Positions 7,001-15,403 of a DNA stretch of 15,482 nt are shown here, piece by piece; within the stretch, counting starts at the first letter, position 1, and each line of letters begins with the position of its first letter. A program made the position numbers and the translations under genes. Location of the stretch: the NCBI GenBank assembly GCA_905373605.1, contig CAJPTO010000052.1, positions 1 to 15,482 on the forward strand, in the 5' to 3' direction. The notes beneath the pieces are model-generated. The model was not told the origin of the DNA. It made no database searches and was given only the letters and a program-made list of their open reading frames with translations. Source of the stretch: an uncultured Prevotella sp. (GTDB lineage: Bacteria > Bacteroidota > Bacteroidia > Bacteroidales > Bacteroidaceae).

Positions 7001-7468
7001 ATGAATAAATTTGATATAATAAGTATTCTCGAATCTGAGACGTTTAACAAAAAAGGTATAGAGTTAGATTTAAGTAGCAGCACTATAAGTGACTATGAAA
7101 AAACCTGTTTGAAAGACAAGGTTGAACAGATGCATTGTAGTGCTGGCTACAGAAGGAACATACAAGTACTAATGTCATTAGTAAAAGCAGACTTTATTGA
7201 CCTGCCTTTGGCTAGTAAGATATACCTTTCTACAATAAATGGAAATAGCTTGGCAGAAATAATTAAGAAGATTGATGCCGACTCAAAAAAATGGGAAAGC
7301 AAAATCATCATTAACTTTATTATCAATGATGAAGCCATCTTGAAAGTTATTGACGAGCTATACAATAGAATAGATAGCCTTTCTAGCATTGAGCAAATTA
7401 GATGGGGTGCAGCAGTGGAAAATGATGTTACTAATAAGTATTGCTTGGAAATAATAAGCTATAGCTGA
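7001..7468 (+). CDS. Unknown 155-residue protein, partner of the preceding gene
   Basis: No family is recognised. The protein is a predicted soluble, mostly helical polypeptide with no signal peptide, no clear membrane helix and no metal-binding cysteine pattern. The central part (about 50-120) alternates hydrophobic and charged positions as in a helical repeat or bundle, with KIIINFIINDEAILKVIDEL as the most hydrophobic stretch. It follows the 524-residue protein gene by 75 nt on the same strand with no consensus promoter between them, and shares its AT-rich composition. The two therefore probably form an operon and arrived together. By position it could be a regulator, an immunity or antitoxin-type partner, or a structural partner, but nothing in the sequence decides between these. 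Confidence 0.7.
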   Translation: MNKFDIISILESETFNKKGIELDLSSSTISDYEKTCLKDKVEQMHCSAGYRRNIQVLMSLVKADFIDLPLASKIYLSTINGNSLAEIIKKIDADSKKWESKIIINFIINDEAILKVIDELYNRIDSLSSIEQIRWGAAVENDVTNKYCLEIISYS

Positions 7469-7521
7469 TTAATAATTTTGATGGCTTTGTATCTCATCAA
7501 CCAACTAATAGCACAAAACGC

Positions 7522-7556
7522 GAGAACGTTCTATGGCCTTACCATAGAACGTTCTC
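7522..7556. terminator. Perfect 15-bp stem-loop between convergent genes
   Basis: GAGAACGTTCTATGG (7522-7536) pairs perfectly with 7542-7556 across a 5-nt loop. It lies between the plus-strand unknown gene (stop at 7468) and the minus-strand frdB (stop at 7641). On the minus strand the stem is followed by GCGTTTTG, a weak T run, so it could end the frd transcript. On the plus strand no T run follows. It may be a bidirectional terminator or an mRNA-stabilising stem. Confidence 0.5.
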
Positions 7557-7573
7557 ACATGATTACGCACAAG

Positions 7574-7614
7574 CGAAACATCTGCACCTGCACTTAGGCA
7601 AGTGTAGATGTTCG
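7574..7614. other. Second stem-loop downstream of frdB
   Basis: CGAAACATCTGCA (7574-7586) pairs with TGTAGATGTTCG (7603-7614) over 12 bp with one bulged A and one G-T pair. An alternative inner stem, CACTT with AAGTG, is also possible. It starts 27 bases after the frdB stop and is the first structure in the 3' end of the frd transcript. It probably takes part in 3'-end formation or protection together with the stem at 7522-7556. Confidence 0.4.
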
Positions 7615-7640
7615 TTGCACAGGTTTGGTTATCCCCCTGT

Positions 7641-8396
7641 TTAGTCGGCCAACTTAGCCGAAATAAACTCGCGGTTGAGGCGTGCGATGTTGGCGATAGA
7701 CTCGTTTTTGGGGCATTCGGCCTCGCAAGCACGGGTGTTGGTGCAGTTTCCGAAGCCTAACTCTTCCATCGTCATTACCATAGCCTTGGCACGTTTTGCT
7801 GCTTCGGGCTTGCCTTGGGGCAGCAATGCCAGCTGACTAACCTTCGAACTAACGAAGAGCATGGCCGAACCATTCTTGCAAGCAGCCACACACGCACCGC
7901 AACCGATGCACGTTGCGCAGTCCATTGCTTCATCGGCATCCTCTTTGGGAATGAGAATGGCGTTGGCATCTTGCGGTTGTCCTGTGCGAACAGTGGTGTA
8001 ACCGCCGGCTTGTATAATCTTATCGAAGGCTCCGCGGTCCACCATGCAGTCTTTAATCACGGGGAACGCAGCCGAACGCCACGGCTCAACGGTGATAACA
8101 TCGCCGTCGTTGAAGCGGCGCATGTAGAGTTGGCAGGTCGTTGCGCCCGTTGCAGGGCCGTGTGGGTGGCCATTGATATAGAGCGAACACATTCCGCAGA
8201 TGCCTTCGCGGCAGTCGTGGTCGAACACGAAAGGCTCTTTACGGTCTTCGATGAGCTGTTCGTTCAGGATGTCGAGCATCTCTAGGAACGAAGTGTCGCC
8301 GGGTATATCTTTCATTTCGAACGTATCAAAATGTCCTTTGGCCTTGGGACCATTCTGACGCCACACTTTAAGTGTGAAACTTATATTTTTGTCCAT
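7641..8396 (-). CDS. frdB: Fumarate reductase/succinate dehydrogenase iron-sulfur subunit
   Basis: Electron-transfer subunit (also called SdhB) that carries electrons between the membrane cytochrome b and the flavoprotein. The N-terminal ferredoxin domain has the [2Fe-2S] ligands Cys62, Cys67, Cys70 (CREGICGMC) and Cys88. The C-terminal domain has Cys163, Cys166, Cys169 and Cys173 (CIGCGACVAAC), then Cys218, Cys224 and Cys228 followed by Pro, which supply the [4Fe-4S] and [3Fe-4S] clusters. All ligands are present. At 251 residues it has the normal length. It is the last gene of the operon; the 121-nt gap after frdA is unusually long and contains two dyads. No Shine-Dalgarno sequence precedes the ATG. 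Confidence 0.97.
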   Translation of the reverse strand: MDKNISFTLKVWRQNGPKAKGHFDTFEMKDIPGDTSFLEMLDILNEQLIEDRKEPFVFDHDCREGICGMCSLYINGHPHGPATGATTCQLYMRRFNDGDVITVEPWRSAAFPVIKDCMVDRGAFDKIIQAGGYTTVRTGQPQDANAILIPKEDADEAMDCATCIGCGACVAACKNGSAMLFVSSKVSQLALLPQGKPEAAKRAKAMVMTMEELGFGNCTNTRACEAECPKNESIANIARLNREFISAKLAD

Positions 8397-8517
8397 TGCT
8401 AATTTAGTTTTTGAGGAGGCTAGGTTAACTCATTAACGTGTTGACGAGCAACTTATAGGCAAGTTCTTTTTTATTCTTGCCAACTTTGTTGCCGCGTTAA
8501 CGCATCAACTCTATCCC
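8397..8517 (-). other. frdA-frdB intercistronic spacer with two dyads
   Basis: Within 121 nt there are GGCAAG (8458-8463) with CTTGCC (8476-8481), loop 12 nt, and a symmetrical element at 8488-8509 with GTTG/CAAC outer arms around the perfect palindrome GCGTTAACGC (8494-8503). No TAnnTTTG box is present, so frdB probably depends on the upstream promoter. The stems could set the frdA/frdB mRNA ratio by processing or partial termination (inference). Confidence 0.4.
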
Positions 8518-10500
8518 TTACTGCTTATAGTTACGTGTCTGAACTTTTATCGCTTCATACTCCAGAGGCTCCTTGATGAGTTCTGGTTCGGTGGTGTCGT
8601 TGCCTTGATACTTCCAGCAACCCACGTAGAAGAAGTTTTCATCGTCGCGTTTGGCCTCGCCTTCTTCCGTTTGATACTCCTCTCGGAAGTGTCCGCCGCA
8701 GCTCTCATTGCGCGAAAGAGCGTCGTAAGCCTCGAGTTCGCCCATGATGATAAAGTCGCGTAGGTGGATGGCTTTATCCAATTCCACGTTCAAACCCTCT
8801 TTCGAACCAGGGATAAACAAGTTGGTGTTGAACTCTTTTCTCAGCTCTTTCATCTTCTTGATGCCCTCACGAAGACCCTCAGCCGTGCGACCCATGCCCA
8901 CATGTTCCCACATGATGTGGCCCAATTCCTTGTGGATAGAGTCCACCGAGCGTTGTCCTTGAATGCCCATGAGCCTGTCTATCTCGGCTTGAACGCCCTT
9001 TTCGGCCTCCTCAAACTCGGGAAGTTCGGTGGAAAGTCGTGGCCAAATGGCTTGGTCGGCCAAATAGTTTTGGATGGTGTAAGGCAGAACAAAGTAGCCA
9101 TCTGCCAGACCTTGCATCAATGCCGATGCGCCTAAGCGGTTCGCTCCGTGGTCCGAGAAGTTGCATTCGCCGATGGCAAAGAGACCTTTTATGGATGTCA
9201 TCAGTTCGTAATCCACCCAGATGCCACCCATCGTATAGTGAATGGCGGGGTAAATCATCATCGGGTTGTAATACTTCACGCCGTTAATCTCGTTGGCAAG
9301 TTCGCCTGGATTAACGTCAGTAATCTCTTCATACATGTCGAAGAGGTTGCCATAACGCTGCTGAATGGCGTCGATGCCGAGGCGTTCGATGCTCTCAGAG
9401 AAGTCGAGGAACACCGCAAGGCCTGTGTTGTTCACGCCAAATCCCTTGTCGCAACGCTCTTTTGCAGCGCGCGATGCCACGTCGCGAGGCACCAAGTTGC
9501 CGAAAGCGGGATAGCGACGCTCCAGATAATAGTCGCGATCTTCTTCAGGAATGTCCGACCCGCGCTTCTCTCCGGCCTGCAAAGCCTTAGCGTCTTCAAT
9601 CTTCTTAGGTACCCATATGCGGCCATCGTTACGCAACGACTCCGACATCAGCGTCAGTTTCGACTGCTTGTCGCCGTGAACAGGAATGCATGTGGGGTGA
9701 ATTTGCACGTAAGAAGGGTTGGCAAAGTAGGCTCCCTTGCGATAACACTGAATGGCAGCCGTGCAATTGCAGCCCATAGCGTTGGTAGAAAGGAAGTAAG
9801 CATTGCCATATCCGCCCGTGGCGATAACCACTGCGTTGGCCGAGAAACGCTCTAGCTTGCCCGTAACGAGGTTTTTGGCGATGATGCCGCGTGCGCGTTC
9901 GTCGACGATAACCACGTCTTCCATCTCATAACGTGTGTAGAGCTTCACCTTTCCGGCCTTCACTTGGCAGCTCAATGCCGAGTAAGCGCCCAGCAAGAGC
10001 TGCTGTCCCGTTTGTCCTTTGGCGTAGAACGTGCGACTAACCTGTGCGCCGCCGAACGAACGGTTGGCCAACATGCCGCCATATTCGCGTGCAAAGGGCA
10101 CACCTTGCGCCACACACTGGTCGATAATGTTGTTACTTACCTCGGCCAAGCGGTAAACGTTGGCTTCGCGAGCGCGATAATCGCCGCCTTTCACCGTGTC
10201 GTAGAACAGTCGGTAAATGGAGTCGCCGTCGTTTTGGTAATTCTTTGCGGCGTTGATACCACCCTGTGCAGCGATGGAGTGTGCGCGGCGTGGCGAGTCT
10301 TGAATGCAAAAGTTCAGCACATTGAAGCCCATTTCGCCCAGCGAAGCGGCAGCACTGGCGCCAGCAAGGCCCGTTCCCACCACGATAACGTCGAGTTTCA
10401 GCTTGTTTTTGGGGTTAACCAGTCGCTGATGGGCCTTATAGTTGGTCCATTTCTCGGCAACGGGTCCTTCGGGTATTCTCGAATCTATTTTAATAGCCAT
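8518..10500 (-). CDS. frdA: Fumarate reductase/succinate dehydrogenase flavoprotein subunit
   Basis: Catalytic subunit (also called SdhA) that interconverts fumarate and succinate on FAD, facing the cytoplasm. Residues 37-61 form the Rossmann FAD-binding fold with GTGLAG at 42-47. RRAHSIAAQGG places His74 as the probable covalent FAD attachment. HPT (268-270) and SESLRNDG (286-293) belong to the capping/active-site region, the PRDVASR motif supplies an active-site arginine, and HYTMGG and NRLGASALMQGLADG are conserved substrate/FAD contacts. At 660 residues it is a full-length member of the Bacteroidota type. It follows frdC by 27 nt. In anaerobic Bacteroides and Prevotella the complex works mainly as fumarate reductase in succinate formation (established for relatives); direction cannot be read from sequence. 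Confidence 0.98.
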   Translation of the reverse strand: MAIKIDSRIPEGPVAEKWTNYKAHQRLVNPKNKLKLDVIVVGTGLAGASAAASLGEMGFNVLNFCIQDSPRRAHSIAAQGGINAAKNYQNDGDSIYRLFYDTVKGGDYRAREANVYRLAEVSNNIIDQCVAQGVPFAREYGGMLANRSFGGAQVSRTFYAKGQTGQQLLLGAYSALSCQVKAGKVKLYTRYEMEDVVIVDERARGIIAKNLVTGKLERFSANAVVIATGGYGNAYFLSTNAMGCNCTAAIQCYRKGAYFANPSYVQIHPTCIPVHGDKQSKLTLMSESLRNDGRIWVPKKIEDAKALQAGEKRGSDIPEEDRDYYLERRYPAFGNLVPRDVASRAAKERCDKGFGVNNTGLAVFLDFSESIERLGIDAIQQRYGNLFDMYEEITDVNPGELANEINGVKYYNPMMIYPAIHYTMGGIWVDYELMTSIKGLFAIGECNFSDHGANRLGASALMQGLADGYFVLPYTIQNYLADQAIWPRLSTELPEFEEAEKGVQAEIDRLMGIQGQRSVDSIHKELGHIMWEHVGMGRTAEGLREGIKKMKELRKEFNTNLFIPGSKEGLNVELDKAIHLRDFIIMGELEAYDALSRNESCGGHFREEYQTEEGEAKRDDENFFYVGCWKYQGNDTTEPELIKEPLEYEAIKVQTRNYKQ

Positions 10501-10527
10501 AATCTTAGTCTTTTATTGTATTATGAT

Positions 10528-11217
10528 TTAAGCGCAACACGTGCCCAAGCTAGGCGCGAATTTAAAAGCGAAGGCCAGCACAACGATGAGGAAACCCAAC
10601 ATCAGAAGCGTGGTATACCACAAGCCGATGGTTTTCCAACGGTTGAACCACACCTTACCATTAACGCCAATGCTTTGCATGGCACTCCAAAATCCGTGCG
10701 AAAGGTGGAACCAGATGGCGCCAATCCACACGATGTAAAGCGCAACATAAACCTTATTAGAGAATGTTTCCTTGATGTAATTGAACCCGTCGGCCGGACG
10801 AAACTGCATTTCCATCCCCATAAGTTCGGCAAACATCATGTTGTACCAGAAGTTGTACAGGTGCAAAAGCAAGCCCAAGCCGATGATGATGCCCAGCACA
10901 AGCATGTTTTGCGATGCCCATTCCACCTTCTCGTGCCGCGAAGTAACGGCATAACGCTCGTTGCCGCGAGCCTTTCGGTTTTGTGCCGTGAGGATGAAGG
11001 CGTACACAATGTGCACCACTGTTAGGGCACCAAGCCCCATTGTGGCGACAACGGCATACCAGTTGGCACCCAAAAACTCGCAGATCATGTTGTATGCCTT
11101 ATCCGAGAAAAGCGCAACGATGTTCATCGACATGTGGAATGTCAGGAACAGAACGAGCGCCACGCCGGTAACAGACATGACAACCTTTCTACCGATAGAA
11201 GAATTGATTAACCACAT
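10528..11217 (-). CDS. frdC: Fumarate reductase/succinate dehydrogenase cytochrome b subunit
   Basis: Single-polypeptide di-haem membrane anchor (also called SdhC, b558 type) that exchanges electrons with menaquinone and holds the A and B subunits on the inner membrane. Five hydrophobic segments are visible, at about 12-37, 55-78, 104-127, 155-178 and 198-220. Candidate haem-ligand histidines are His28, His69, His119, His171 and His174. At 229 residues the length is normal for the fused C subunit. It is the first gene of the operon. The ATG at 11217 has no Shine-Dalgarno sequence and sits in a very AT-rich stretch. The nearest consensus promoter is at 11538-11568, which implies a leader of about 310 nt. 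Confidence 0.96.
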   Translation of the reverse strand: MWLINSSIGRKVVMSVTGVALVLFLTFHMSMNIVALFSDKAYNMICEFLGANWYAVVATMGLGALTVVHIVYAFILTAQNRKARGNERYAVTSRHEKVEWASQNMLVLGIIIGLGLLLHLYNFWYNMMFAELMGMEMQFRPADGFNYIKETFSNKVYVALYIVWIGAIWFHLSHGFWSAMQSIGVNGKVWFNRWKTIGLWYTTLLMLGFLIVVLAFAFKFAPSLGTCCA

Positions 11218-11530
11218 AAATGATTGATTTTAATTATTTTATTATGTTTGTATTATTTTCCTGTTATCTATCGCGTTTGTTTTATGTGTCTGGGCAATCC
11301 CCTTTGCGCCAGTGGTCCGTTCGCTTGTGTTTCGTTTTGTGGCTTTTGGCATTGCGCGGCGTTCCCTTTTCATCGTTTTCGGCTTGCAGTTTGCCCTGTC
11401 TTCCCCAAGAACGGCGTGCATCGCGTGTGGTTAAGCTCCTTGGTTGCCCAAGTTGTGGCTTGTCTGTTGTGCCTAAGACGATGTTCTTACCCGTCGGCAA
11501 TACCTTGATTTAGGTATGCTATATGCGTAA
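11218..11530 (-). other. Long 5' leader of the frdCAB transcript
   Basis: If transcription starts near 11531, the mRNA leader is about 310 nt. Near its 5' end ATACCT (11500-11505) and AGGTAT (11512-11517) form a perfect 6-bp hairpin. No TAnnTTTG box lies closer to frdC on this strand. A 72-codon frame (11500-11282) begins with TTG rather than ATG and has no family features, so I do not call it a gene. I could not match the leader to a known riboswitch. Confidence 0.45.
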
Positions 11531-11537
11531 CACGATG

Positions 11538-11568
11538 CAAAAATACTAAATTTAGGTGATTACTCAAA
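11538..11568 (-). promoter_or_regulatory. Primary-sigma promoter of frdCAB
   Basis: On the minus strand TTTG (11568-11565), 19 nt and TATTTTTG (11545-11538) match the Bacteroidota consensus exactly. The predicted start is near 11531. Confidence 0.7.
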
Positions 11569-12026
11569 GTATTTCGCGCGCTTTATTATCCTTTTCTCTT
11601 CACTCATCGCGATGCATCCACTCCGCTTATATATATACAAGTGGCATTAATTTCTTTTTCGGTGGTTACTTGTTGACATCGCTAAGCCCATTATCTGTGC
11701 ATCTTGACACTTCAAAACGCATTTCGCACACCCCGGTGTAAGGTTTAATCGGACGACTGAAAGTCGCAAAATCACTTTTCCAAAAGCTGTTTTTGCCCCC
11801 AAAATCGCTTTTGGGAAAGTGACTTTGCACAAGCCTTGGCAGGGGCTGTGGCTGAAAGCAAACATGAGTAACCCAATCTTTTTTGCGATGATCAGGGCTA
11901 ATCGCTCTGCCTTCTGCACCTCTGCGTAAGTTATAATGATGCACCAATGTGCGTAAGTCTTCGCTCGTTTCCATCCCTTTCGCGTCTAAGTCCTGCGTCT
12001 TGATATAGATTTTCTCTCCCAACCCC
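11569..12026. other. Non-coding region between divergent promoters
   Basis: Lies between the leftward frdCAB promoter and the rightward protease promoter. The minus-strand frame 11666-12154 crosses the protease promoter and has no recognised domain, so I treat it as spurious. The stretch carries the long palindrome at 11767-11829. The whole block could be a dispersed intergenic element, but copies elsewhere cannot be checked here. Confidence 0.45.
11767..11829. repeat. Long near-perfect palindrome
   Basis: The arms at 11767-11788 and 11808-11829 pair at 20 of 22 positions, and the two mismatches are G-T-type wobbles in one strand's RNA. The loop is 19 nt. The right-hand end reads AAAGTGACTTTGC. 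Design and end sequence recall the palindrome at 814-878. No gene or T run is attached to it. Confidence 0.65.
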
Positions 12027-12057
12027 TTTGCCGTCTCATGAATAATCAATATATTTG
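12027..12057 (+). promoter_or_regulatory. Primary-sigma promoter of the tricorn-like protease gene
   Basis: TTTG (12027-12030), 19 nt and TATATTTG (12050-12057) match the consensus exactly. The start is expected near 12064, leaving a leader of about 114 nt before the ATG at 12178. Confidence 0.78.
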
Positions 12058-12177
12058 CAGGCATAAAAAAGCGAAAACCCACGGCGGCGGAACACCAACT
12101 CGCACTCGTGCAACGCCTTCTGTCGCGCCGCCCACTATCCGAACAATCACACATAAAAGCAACGCATTATTATTTTG

Positions 12178-15100
12178 ATGATGAAAACTACCCTGACAAT
12201 CGCGGCCTTTGCCCTAGCCACTGCGGCATCGGCCCAGCAAAACCCATTGTGGTTGCGCCATTGTGCCATTTCGCCCGATGGCTCCACCGTGGCATTCACC
12301 TATAAAGGCGACATCTATACCGTGCCTGCCGAAGGTGGTAACGCGCGACAACTCACCACTAACCCCGCCTACGACTCGCATCCCGTGTGGAGTCCCGACA
12401 GCAAACAGCTGGCTTTCTGCTCTAATCGCGAGGGAAGCATGGACATCTACCTGATGCAACGCGAGGGCGGAACGCCGCAAAGGCTCACCACCAACAGCGG
12501 TAACGAAAGGCCCATCGCTTTCAAAGACAACAAAACGGTGCTGTATTATACAAGCATCATGCCCACGGCGCAAAGCATTATCTTCGCCAATGGCTCGCTG
12601 CCGCAGGTGTACGAAGTGGGTACTGATGCCTCGCGACCCCGACTTTTCTCGGCCGTCACCATGATGGACATCAGCATTCGCCCCAACGGCGACTTGCTTT
12701 ATCACGACCAAAAGGGCTACGAAGACCCCTTCCGCAAGCATCATCGCTCGCCAATAACGCGAGATATATGGCTGCTCCGCAACGGAAAATACACCAAGCT
12801 CACCACCTTTAACGGCGAAGACCGCACGCCGGTGTGGGCTGCTCAAGGCGATGCCTTTTATTATCTCAGCGAAGAAGACGGAACTTTCAACGTTTATGAG
12901 CGGAACATCGATGGAACCGGCAAAAAACAGCTCACACAACACACCACAAACCCCGTGCGTTTTCTCACCGCTGCCAACAACGGCACGCTCTGTTATGGAT
13001 GGGATGGCGAGATATATACGGTGAAAAGTGGCGGGCTGCCACAAAAATTGAGCGTGAACATCGTAACCGACAAGATGGACAAAGACCTTGACAGGCAGAC
13101 TCTTTTCACGGGAGCAACCGAGATTTCGCTCGCACCCGACGGCAAAGAGCTGGCCTTTGTGTTGCATGGCGATGTGTATGTAACGTCTATCGACTACCGC
13201 ACCACCAAGCAAATAACCAACACGCCCGAGCAAGAGCGCGAAATACAATTCGCACCCGACGGCCGCAGCATCCTATATGCCTCCGAACGCGGTGGATTGT
13301 GGCAAATTTATCGCACGAAGCTGAAACTCGACAAGGAGAAAAGCTTTGCCTACGCCACGCAACTGGAGGAAGAACAGTTGGTGAAAAGCGACCGAACCTC
13401 GCAGTATCCGCGCTTCAGTCCCGATGGTAAGAGCGTGGCTTTCTTCGAAGACCGCTCCACATTGCGCGTTCTCGACATCAAGAGCAAGGCTGTGCGAACC
13501 GTTATGCCCGGCAAGTTCGTCTATTCTTATGCCGATGGCGACATTGGCTTCGCGTGGAGTCCCGACAGCAAGTGGCTCCTCTCTTCGTATATCGGCGTGG
13601 GCGGATGGAACAGCCCCGACATCGCACTGGTAAAGGCCGATGGAAAGGGCGAAATTCACAACCTAACGCAAAGCGGATACAGCGAAGGTGGGGCACGATG
13701 GGTGCTTGGCGGAAAGGCAATGCTCTTCAGTAGCGACCGCGCAGGATACAGAAGCCACGGCTCGTGGGGCGCAGAAAGGGATGTGTACATCATGTTCTTC
13801 GACCTCGATGCCTACGAAAAGTTCAGGCGTAATAAGGAAGAGCGCGAACTTGCCAAGAACGAAGATCAGGAAAAGGCCGACGACAAGAAGGAAAAGGAAG
13901 AAGACAAAATCAAACTTGGCTCTACCAAGAAGGATAAGAAAGACGATGTGAAAGCTCTTGAGTTCGATTTGGAAAACTGCCGCGACCGTGTGATGCGCCT
14001 TACCGACCACTCTTCTAGGCTTGGCGACTACATCTTGAGCAACGGCGGCGACACCTTATATTACCAAGCTGCGTTCGAAGGGGGGTACGACCTTTGGAAA
14101 CACGAGATTTCTGAAAACAAAACGGCACTCGTAATGAAAGATGTTGGCGGCGGAGAGTTTATTCCCGACAAAGACTTCCGCAACCTTTACCTCTGCACCT
14201 ACAATGCCATTAAGAAGATAAACCTAGGGAATAATTCCGCTAAGAACATTGAGTTTGAGGCGCGCTTCAACTATAAGCCCTACGCCGAACGGCAATACAT
14301 GTTCAACCACGTGTGGCAACAGGTGAAAGACAAGTTTTACCTGGCAACACTCCACGGCGTAGACTGGGCCAACTACCGCAAAGTGTACGAAAAGTTCTTG
14401 CCCTACATCAACAACAACTTCGACTTTGCCGAGATGCTCAGCGAAATGTTGGGCGAACTCAATGCTTCGCACACTGGTGCCAGCTTCTGGGGAACGGCTG
14501 CCAGGCTGCAAACGGCGCAATTGGGCCTTTTCTTCGACAACAATTACACGGGCAACGGGCTGCGCGTGCAAGAGGTTATCAAGCGTGGGCCGTTTGCCGT
14601 GCGCAACACAAAGGTCACTCCGGGATGTATCATCGAGAAAATAGACGGCGACAGCATCATCCAAGGCAAAGATTACTATCCCTTGCTCGATGGCAAAACG
14701 GGCAAACCCGTGCGCATATCGGTGTTCAACCCCAAGGGAAAGAAGCGTTTCGATGTGGTGATACGCCCCATCTCGGCCGGCGCACAGCAAGAATTGCTCT
14801 ACAAACGATGGGTGGATCGCAACCGCCACCTTGTGGATAGCCTTTCGGGAGGCCGACTTGCCTACGTGCATGTAAAGGCTATGGATAGCGAAAGCTACCG
14901 ACGGGTGTATCTTGAATTGCTTAGCGACACCAACCGTTGCCGCGATGCCGTTATCGTTGACGAGCGTCACAACGGCGGCGGATGGCTGCACGACGACCTT
15001 TGCACGCTGCTTAGCGGCAAGGAGTATCAGCAGTTTGTGCCTAACGGACGCTATGTGGGCAGCGACCCCTTTAACAAATGGACCAAGCCTTCGTGTGTGA

Positions 15101-15402
15101 TGGTGTGCGAAGACGACTATAGCAACGGGCATGGCTTCCCCTGGGTGTACAAAGAGTTGGGCATTGGCAAACTCATCGGTACACCTGTGGCTGGTACAAT
15201 GACCGCCGTGTGGTGGGAAAGGCTGCTAGACCCCTCAATGGTTTTCGGCATTCCGCAGGTGGGTTGTCGCGACATGCGCGGCGTGTACGGCGAAAACACA
15301 CAGCTCAACCCCGACATTGAAGTGTATAACACGCCCGAAGATTATCTTAACGGATACGACCGACAACTGGTGCGTGCCGTTGAAGAGATGATGAAGAAAT
15401 GA
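12178..15402 (+). CDS. Secreted tricorn-like S41 serine protease
   Basis: Large peptidase that likely trims peptides in the periplasm. A signal peptide covers residues 1-19 (cleavage ASA before QQ). Residues about 20-540 contain PD40/TolB-type beta-propeller repeats (ISPDGSTVAFT, WSPDSKQLAFCSNREG, FSPDGKSVAFFED and others). A highly charged Lys/Glu/Asp linker spans about 545-592. The tricorn core then carries GELNASHTG with the likely catalytic His765, a PDZ domain at about 781-861, and the S41 core with VDERHNGGG. EDDYSNGHGFP holds the likely nucleophile Ser982, and GENTQLNPD the likely Glu1039. The catalytic set is complete. The frame opens with TTG-ATG-ATG; I chose the first ATG (12178), although 12181 is equally possible. 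It is 1074 residues long and stands alone behind its own promoter. Confidence 0.94.
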   Translation: MMKTTLTIAAFALATAASAQQNPLWLRHCAISPDGSTVAFTYKGDIYTVPAEGGNARQLTTNPAYDSHPVWSPDSKQLAFCSNREGSMDIYLMQREGGTPQRLTTNSGNERPIAFKDNKTVLYYTSIMPTAQSIIFANGSLPQVYEVGTDASRPRLFSAVTMMDISIRPNGDLLYHDQKGYEDPFRKHHRSPITRDIWLLRNGKYTKLTTFNGEDRTPVWAAQGDAFYYLSEEDGTFNVYERNIDGTGKKQLTQHTTNPVRFLTAANNGTLCYGWDGEIYTVKSGGLPQKLSVNIVTDKMDKDLDRQTLFTGATEISLAPDGKELAFVLHGDVYVTSIDYRTTKQITNTPEQEREIQFAPDGRSILYASERGGLWQIYRTKLKLDKEKSFAYATQLEEEQLVKSDRTSQYPRFSPDGKSVAFFEDRSTLRVLDIKSKAVRTVMPGKFVYSYADGDIGFAWSPDSKWLLSSYIGVGGWNSPDIALVKADGKGEIHNLTQSGYSEGGARWVLGGKAMLFSSDRAGYRSHGSWGAERDVYIMFFDLDAYEKFRRNKEERELAKNEDQEKADDKKEKEEDKIKLGSTKKDKKDDVKALEFDLENCRDRVMRLTDHSSRLGDYILSNGGDTLYYQAAFEGGYDLWKHEISENKTALVMKDVGGGEFIPDKDFRNLYLCTYNAIKKINLGNNSAKNIEFEARFNYKPYAERQYMFNHVWQQVKDKFYLATLHGVDWANYRKVYEKFLPYINNNFDFAEMLSEMLGELNASHTGASFWGTAARLQTAQLGLFFDNNYTGNGLRVQEVIKRGPFAVRNTKVTPGCIIEKIDGDSIIQGKDYYPLLDGKTGKPVRISVFNPKGKKRFDVVIRPISAGAQQELLYKRWVDRNRHLVDSLSGGRLAYVHVKAMDSESYRRVYLELLSDTNRCRDAVIVDERHNGGGWLHDDLCTLLSGKEYQQFVPNGRYVGSDPFNKWTKPSCVMVCEDDYSNGHGFPWVYKELGIGKLIGTPVAGTMTAVWWERLLDPSMVFGIPQVGCRDMRGVYGENTQLNPDIEVYNTPEDYLNGYDRQLVRAVEEMMKK

Positions 15403-15403
15403 A

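Noticed and set aside
9964..11025. 353-codon plus-strand frame
   Set aside because: It is antisense to frdA and frdC, which have complete family motifs.
11282..11500. 72-codon leader peptide in the frdCAB leader
   Set aside because: It starts with TTG, has no ribosome site and no recognisable features.
11666..12154. 162-codon minus-strand open frame between frdC and the protease gene
   Set aside because: It overlaps the consensus protease promoter, spans the palindrome at 11767-11829 and has no recognised domain; more likely part of a non-coding repeat block.
12214..13248. 344-codon minus-strand frame
   Set aside because: It is antisense to the beta-propeller part of the tricorn-like protease.
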